A stretch of 64,000 nt of DNA from Pseudisothecium myosuroides (Eukaryota; Streptophyta; Bryopsida; Hypnales; Lembophyllaceae). The translations under genes and the position numbers were made by a program. Positions within the stretch are counted from its first letter, which is position 1, and every line of letters begins with the position of its first letter. The DNA is taken from positions 496,001 through 560,000 of the forward strand of contig OX637296.1 of NCBI GenBank assembly GCA_951799445.1, read 5' to 3'. Below, one piece after another: positions 58,949 to 64,000 of this stretch. The notes under the pieces are model-generated. The model saw only the letters and a program-made list of their open reading frames with translations. It ran no database searches and was not told where the DNA came from.

Positions 58949-61403
58949 CACTACAAGAAAATGAGTGTTTTATGACTGCAAAATATGACTACGTTGAGTC
59001 ATAAAATCTGAAAATATGACTCTGCCGGATATCACTGTAGATGACTCGCAATATGACTACGCCCAGTCATTACCGACAAGTCATATTTTGCACCAGTCAT
59101 ATTTTCAGTCATATGGGCTTGGGGGTATAATTAACCATATTTAGCCGTATTTTGCCAACGTGGCGTATATATTGACTATCCTTGGAGGCTTGACTTTCTC
59201 ATGACCTGCTCGGCTAAATAAAAAAAAAGCCTATGTGAAATATGACTCTAGAACATGACTCAGTTCAGTCATATTTTTGGCTGATGTGGAATATGACTGT
59301 AGTGAGTCATATTTTGGCTGACGTGGCATATGACTACAGTGAGTCATATTTTTTGTTGATGCGGAATATGACTTTTGTGAGTCATATTTTTTGTTGACAT
59401 AAGAAGTGACTCTTGTGAGTCATATTTTTATTGATGTGATGCGGAATATGACTTTTGTGAGTCATATTTTTTGTTGATATAAGAAGTAACTCTTGTGAGT
59501 CATATTTTTGTTGATGTGGGAAAAATGACTCTTGTGAGTCATATTTTTTGTTGATATAAGGAGTAACTCTTGTGAGTCATATTTTTGTTGATGTGGGAAA
59601 AATGACTCTTGTGAGTCATATTTTTTGTTGATGTAGAAAGTGACTCTTATGAGTCATATTCACTATTCATATTTTTTATTTACTTGATTTATGACTCCTA
59701 TGAGTCATATTTTTGGCTATTGTAGTAGTTCACATAGAATGTTACTAGAATATTATGATTAAATGCAGTCATATTTTCAAAAGTATAGAGTTACTTTTTG
59801 GCATGACTTTGAGCATTATATGACTACAGCCAAAATTCAAGTTCAAGTTCAGAAATTCAAAAAAATTGTTAGCTTAAGTTGTAGAGCATTACATGCAGCC
59901 TATTCTAAAATAATAAAAATCTTTATAATGGAATATTTTTAGCAAAAATTATAGATGGATGAAGTTTTGTTTCTAATTTATTCTTCAAGATTTCATCCAA
60001 CATTTTCTTTGAGCCTATAAGGGTATAAATGAATTCATAAGAGCCGATGGCAATGGTGAAAAGGTTCCTTTTGGAAATGTTAATGGAATGTTCTACTGAA
60101 AGACTTCATCAATTTCATCAAAATTAGATGTAAAAATTATTCAAAGTTGTCAACAATGAAAAATTCTATTCAATATCATATCATATTCTATTCAATATTC
60201 TATTTAGCAATGATAAATTCTATTCAATATCGTACTTGCATGACACACCAACCATTAAATCTACTTATGCACAAATTCAACAGGTGATCATGTTCTGTGT
60301 TTGTTAAATAGTGAATCTTCTATGTAAATTAAAAAATTCAAGAATTTGTATATTTAAACCACTACATTTGAAAAAAGCCTCTTTCACCAAATGTATATGT
60401 CAACCTCAAAAAAAATAAAAAATAAAAAAAAAAAACATCTTTAACATGTATGCATTTTGAGACCTTCCCCCCCATCCCTTCCAGTACGACGGTTGAGAAT
60501 GACCCATCAATTGTCTTCTATTATTATTTGCTTCATTTTGCTCTACTTCCCTTGTAAATCTTACAAAAGAATTGATTAATTAATTATAGAAAAAACATGT
60601 GCCACCCAAAGATATTTGACACCGATTGTGTAATGGAGATATATACAACATCCAAAAAAAAAGAAAATTTAACACGTATTTAATCAACTCACACTTACAT
60701 CCAAAGGAATACAAGAGGGCCTTCTTAGATTGCTCACCTTTTGCTTGTACCGCCTGAAAAGAGAAAACATTACTACCCAGAAATGTGACTACAGAATACA
60801 ACTAACAATAAAAAATGACTACAAAATATGACTGAGGCAAAAATACGATTGTCCGCCCAAATTTTCCTTTGGCTGCCCCCTTCAAAAAAATGTCACTACC
60901 ATGGAGATATGACTGCAAAATATGACTCAACCAAAAATATGACTGGCAAATATGACTCGCCGTTCTGACGCTCATGTTCCCTGCCATTCTCTTTGAAGTA
61001 CTTTGGCATTCCCAATGGGTATCTCTTGGTCGATATGTCCCGATATCTCCTAATGGATATCTTCCGATATCTTTTGATGGTCATTTTCCGATATCTCCAG
61101 ATATCTGTTGCTGGATATCTTCGGATATCTCTTGCTTGACATGGACCGATATCTCTTGCTGGGCATGTACGGATATCTCTTGGTGGTTATCTTCCGATGT
61201 ATCTCGCTAGATATCTCCTGGGTATCTCTTGGTCGATATGTCCCGATATTTCCTGCCGGATATCTTTCGATATTTTCACGATACGTTCATTTGCAGTCAT
61301 TTTTTTCCCCAAGGTCTTGGCCTCCAAGAATATGACTGCATGCAGTCGCCAGTCATCCCCAGTCATGTTTTTGCAGTCATAAAACATTCATTTTCTTGTA
61401 GTG
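58949..61403. mobile_element. Non-autonomous CACTA (En/Spm-type) transposon, 2455 bp
   Basis: The terminal inverted repeats are 35 bp with one mismatch: 58949-58983 begins CACTACAAGAAAATGAGTG, and the complement of 61403-61369 begins CACTACAAGAAAATGAATG. CACTACAAGAAAA is the classic CACTA terminus. The 3-bp sequence TTT flanks both sides (58946-58948 and 61404-61406) as the target duplication. Subterminal regions are packed with ATATGACT motifs in both orientations, as expected for the TNPA-type binding sites of this superfamily. The middle (about 59750-60780) is A/T-rich without a transposase gene. About 61016-61290 is a copy of the neighbouring GATATC satellite end. Confidence 0.92.
58960..59720. 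repeat. Left subterminal AGTCATAT/ATATGACT repeats
   Basis: More than 20 copies of TGACT or AGTCA in TATGACTC...GAGTCATA pairs. From about 59265 they become a tandem array of ~47-bp units (TGACTCTTGTGAGTCATATT, then TTTTGTTGAT). Each unit can form a small hairpin. The same motif recurs at the right side (60790-60960 and 61325-61380). Confidence 0.9.
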
Positions 61404-62395
61404 TTTCTAAATATGTGCCGATATCTCTTGCTAGATATGAATCGATATCTCTTGCTGCATATGTGCCGATATCTCTTGCTGGATATGTTCCGATTTTTCT
61501 TGTTCGGTATATCCCGATACCTCTTGCTGGATATCATCCGATACCTCTTGCTGGATATCATCCAATATCTCTTTCTGGATATCATGCGATATCTCTTGCT
61601 GGATATCATGCGATATCTCTTGCTGGATATCATCCGATATCTCTTGCTGGATATCATCCGATATCTCTTGCTGGATATCATCCGATATCTCTTGCTGGAT
61701 ATCATCCGATATCTCTTGCTGGATATCATCCGATATTTCTCGCTGGATATCATCCGATATCTCTTGCTGGATATGTGTCGATATCACTTGCTGGATATGT
61801 TCTGATTTCTCTTGTTCGGTATCTCCCGATACCTCTTGTTGGATATCATCCGATATTTCTTGCTGGATATGTGTCGATATCTCTTACTAAACGTGTGCCG
61901 ATATCTCTTGCTAAATATGTGCCGATATTTATTGCTGGGTATGTGCTGATATCACTTGCTGGATATCTGCCGATATCGCTTGCTGGATATCTACCGATGT
62001 CTCTTGTTGGATATCTTCCGATATCTCTTGTTGGATATCTGCCGATATCTCTTGCTGGATATCTGCCGATATCTCCTGTCGGTCGTCTTCCGATATCTCC
62101 ACATATCTCTTGCTGGATATCTTCGGATATCTCTTGCTGGACATGGACCGATATCTCTTGCTGGTTATCTTCCCATATATCTTGCTGGATATCTCCCGGC
62201 ATCTCTTGGTCCATATGTCCCGATATCTCTTGCTTGACATGGACCGATATCTCTTGCTGGGCATGTACGGATATCTCTTGCTGGTTATCTTCCGATATAT
62301 CTCGCTGGATATCTCCCGATATCTCTTGGTCGATATGTCCCGATATTTCTTGCCGGATATCTTTCGATATTTTCACGATACGTTCACGTCCTGCG
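61404..62395. repeat. 24-bp satellite, TATCTCTTGCTGGATATCATCCGA type
   Basis: About 40 units of 24 bp, most regular between 61500 and 61780. Because 24 is a multiple of three and the unit lacks stops, several frames on both strands stay open for hundreds of codons as octapeptide repeats such as ISLAGYHP. I regard these as non-coding. GATATC occurs twice per unit in many copies. Confidence 0.93.
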
Positions 62396-63244
62396 ACTAG
62401 TCTGGGCAAGCCTGATAGGTTCTGTTCCCGATGAATCCAATATCGACAAGCTGTATACAGGATTCCCGTATGCACGGTTTTAGTTCCTGTGGAGGATGGT
62501 TGGTTTCGAATGGAGGTCGATAGAACTCCTTGATACACTATGTCGCAGTCCCAACAAAACTCAAAACGAGATCTCAAATTCCCTTAACACGATCTGCACG
62601 CAGGCGAACCTTCAGCTACAACGATGACGATATCTTGTGTATTGATCTACTACGCATGTATATGAATTGAATATTTCATTTTTTAATATCATACACGTCA
62701 ACACTAATAGGTACATATCTCTTATGGAATTTATACCAAATCACGTAAACCATGTAAGCCATTTCACCTATGAATTTTGACCCTAAACCACCAAGGACAA
62801 AGAGATACCGGGATACCCACATATGTCGATATCGAGGTATCGAATTATCAGCAGCCAGGAATATTGAGAGATCAAATGCAGCAAGAAACTTCAAACATCA
62901 ACAGCAAGCCATATCGAAATATCAGCAACATTAGATATTCAGAGATGAATGAGCGAAAAGAGATGATGTGACTTTAGGATATCGAGATATCAAACTTCAA
63001 AGAACATTGAGCAAGAAGAGATATCTCTATCGCCCCATGGAGATATGTCGATATCGAGGTATCGAGATGTCAGCAACAAGGGATATGCATTGATCGAATG
63101 CAGAAAAGAGATCGAGATATTAAGAACAGATATTTACATTACAGTACACTTGAATTTACAAATCCGACATGTTCAGGGGTGCCTTAAGCCGATACCCGGA
63201 AGAGGGAAAAACAGAAGTGGGAGCTGTTTGCATCACACTAAACC
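62396..63244. other. Intergenic with scattered GATATC words
   Basis: No gene. From about 62815 to 63125, GATATC/CGATAT words return, some in inverted orientation to the satellite. Confidence 0.45.
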
Positions 63245-64000
63245 CTAAGCCCTCAGAGCTTTGCTCTGTAGCAGGGACACTAGCGAGTGCCGGTTCTTCT
63301 TCCTAAGCGCGGACTCCGCAGCCACTCTCCCGACCCGCTCGCCCTCCTCCTCCGTGCTCGGATTCGCTGGTCGGCCGATGGAGAATTCGCGAAGGGGGCG
63401 CATCTCGCCGAGGCAGGCGGATATGTTGTAGTCCCAACCGTCGTCTCCCGCAGGGCCCCCACGTTGGCGAATGATGGGGAGGTCCGACACGGACCACGAC
63501 CTTAGATTCTCGGCCTCCGCAGTGCAGAAATGCGGTGGCTCATACCTTTGGTCTTGGCACATGAGCTCCCGCCACAGGCACTCCAGGAACCAGACTTGGA
63601 AGTCCCTTCCGGGCTTCGAAACCCAGTCACGCGGCGTCGGGGGCTTCTTCCGAGTAGTGCCCCCCCGATGACAAAGGTATTGCCAAAACATGAAGCACAT
63701 GGCGTACCCGCACTCCCAGGTGCTCGAAAAGCCCGGAAACTCGATGCGTGTCGGCTCACGACAGACCAGCTTCCACCACTCCCACTCCCCTGGGACCAGG
63801 CCGAGCGTCGTGGCAAAGGCGATGTGCAGGAGTGTGGCGAAATCGTCGGCCCACCTGTTGTCGTGTAGGTCCAGCGCCGTGCCGACGTGATATGTCTCGT
63901 CTCTCCCGACGATGAAGAGCGTCCAGTGGTCGTGATCAAGGTAGGGCATGACGGCCGTGTCCTGCTCGTCGAACCCGTTCCCTAGCCACCGCAGCCCGAG
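63245..64000 (-). CDS. Ulp1-like (C48) cysteine protease domain protein, 5' end outside the window
   Basis: The frame is open from the window edge (codons LGLRWLGNGFDEQDTAV precede the first in-window Met at 63949) to TAG 63247-63245. The order DHDHWTLFIV, then LDLHDN, then WECGYAMCFMFWQYL fits the His-Asp-Cys triad of Ulp1/SENP-type C48 proteases, which cleave ubiquitin-like tags and are often carried by plant DNA transposons. The oxyanion-hole Gln normally about six residues before the Cys is not seen. The C-terminal 150 residues are charged and lack a known domain. GC content is much higher than the neighbouring satellite. It probably belongs to a further mobile element extending beyond 64000. 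Confidence 0.6.
   Translation of the reverse strand, partial: LGLRWLGNGFDEQDTAVMPYLDHDHWTLFIVGRDETYHVGTALDLHDNRWADDFATLLHIAFATTLGLVPGEWEWWKLVCREPTRIEFPGFSSTWECGYAMCFMFWQYLCHRGGTTRKKPPTPRDWVSKPGRDFQVWFLECLWRELMCQDQRYEPPHFCTAEAENLRSWSVSDLPIIRQRGGPAGDDGWDYNISACLGEMRPLREFSIGRPANPSTEEEGERVGRVAAESALRKKNRHSLVSLLQSKALRA

Noticed and set aside
61229..62434. A 401-codon protein with octapeptide repeats
   Set aside because: It is the translation of a 24-bp satellite. Several other frames on both strands are equally open, and part of it crosses the CACTA terminus.

Overview
The window is nuclear DNA from a green plant. Genes are split by GT-AG and some GC-AG introns, telomere-type CCCTAAA repeats occur, and fragments of land-plant genes (KEA antiporter, PDS5, hexokinase, PfkB kinase, GDSL lipase) can be read. 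Nothing fixes the species. A bryophyte or another early-diverging streptophyte is a guess.

1-21.3 kb: a multi-exon gene with a tandemly duplicated exon and one in-frame stop (1527-3370). A broken (7501-8742) and an intact (11607-12803) member of a family with a helical N-terminal domain and a telobox-type Myb domain. A large foldback repeat between them. PDS5 and KEA pseudogenes (13.3-18.4 kb). An intact single-exon orphan gene (19815-21290).

22.4-35.8 kb: a GC-richer mobile element of about 13.4 kb, apparently multigene. It is bounded by inverted AGTACT-type ends and carries three genes. One is a DDE-like transposase of a lineage I recall from animal genomes. The second is a SUVR-type SET-domain histone methyltransferase with pre-SET, SET and post-SET parts all readable. 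The third is a 925-residue coiled-coil/RING protein whose N-terminal domain is shared with the gene at 1527-3370. Ten-bp-spaced AGTACT motifs at both ends and inside the element look like transposase binding sites. This is the strongest candidate for an undescribed system: a DNA transposon that brings its own chromatin writer and a possible E3 ligase.

36-52 kb: a third telobox-family copy with one stop, then a gene graveyard. It holds a hexokinase pseudogene on the minus strand, a GDSL lipase pseudogene spread over about 7 kb, and a PfkB kinase pseudogene nested in the first GDSL intron.

48-58 kb: two long arrays of a ~36-bp unit carrying telomere boxes in both orientations, each followed by the same ~250-bp flank. 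There is also an interstitial telomere tract and a very recent 199-bp duplication.

58-64 kb: a GATATC-rich satellite interrupted by a 2455-bp non-autonomous CACTA transposon with 35-bp terminal inverted repeats and a TTT target duplication. The window ends inside a Ulp1-like cysteine protease gene on the minus strand.

Most host-like genes retain introns but carry scattered nonsense codons and frameshifts, so the region looks like decaying, repeat-rich heterochromatin. The transposon genes and two single-copy ORFs (11607 and 19815) are the best-preserved coding sequences.
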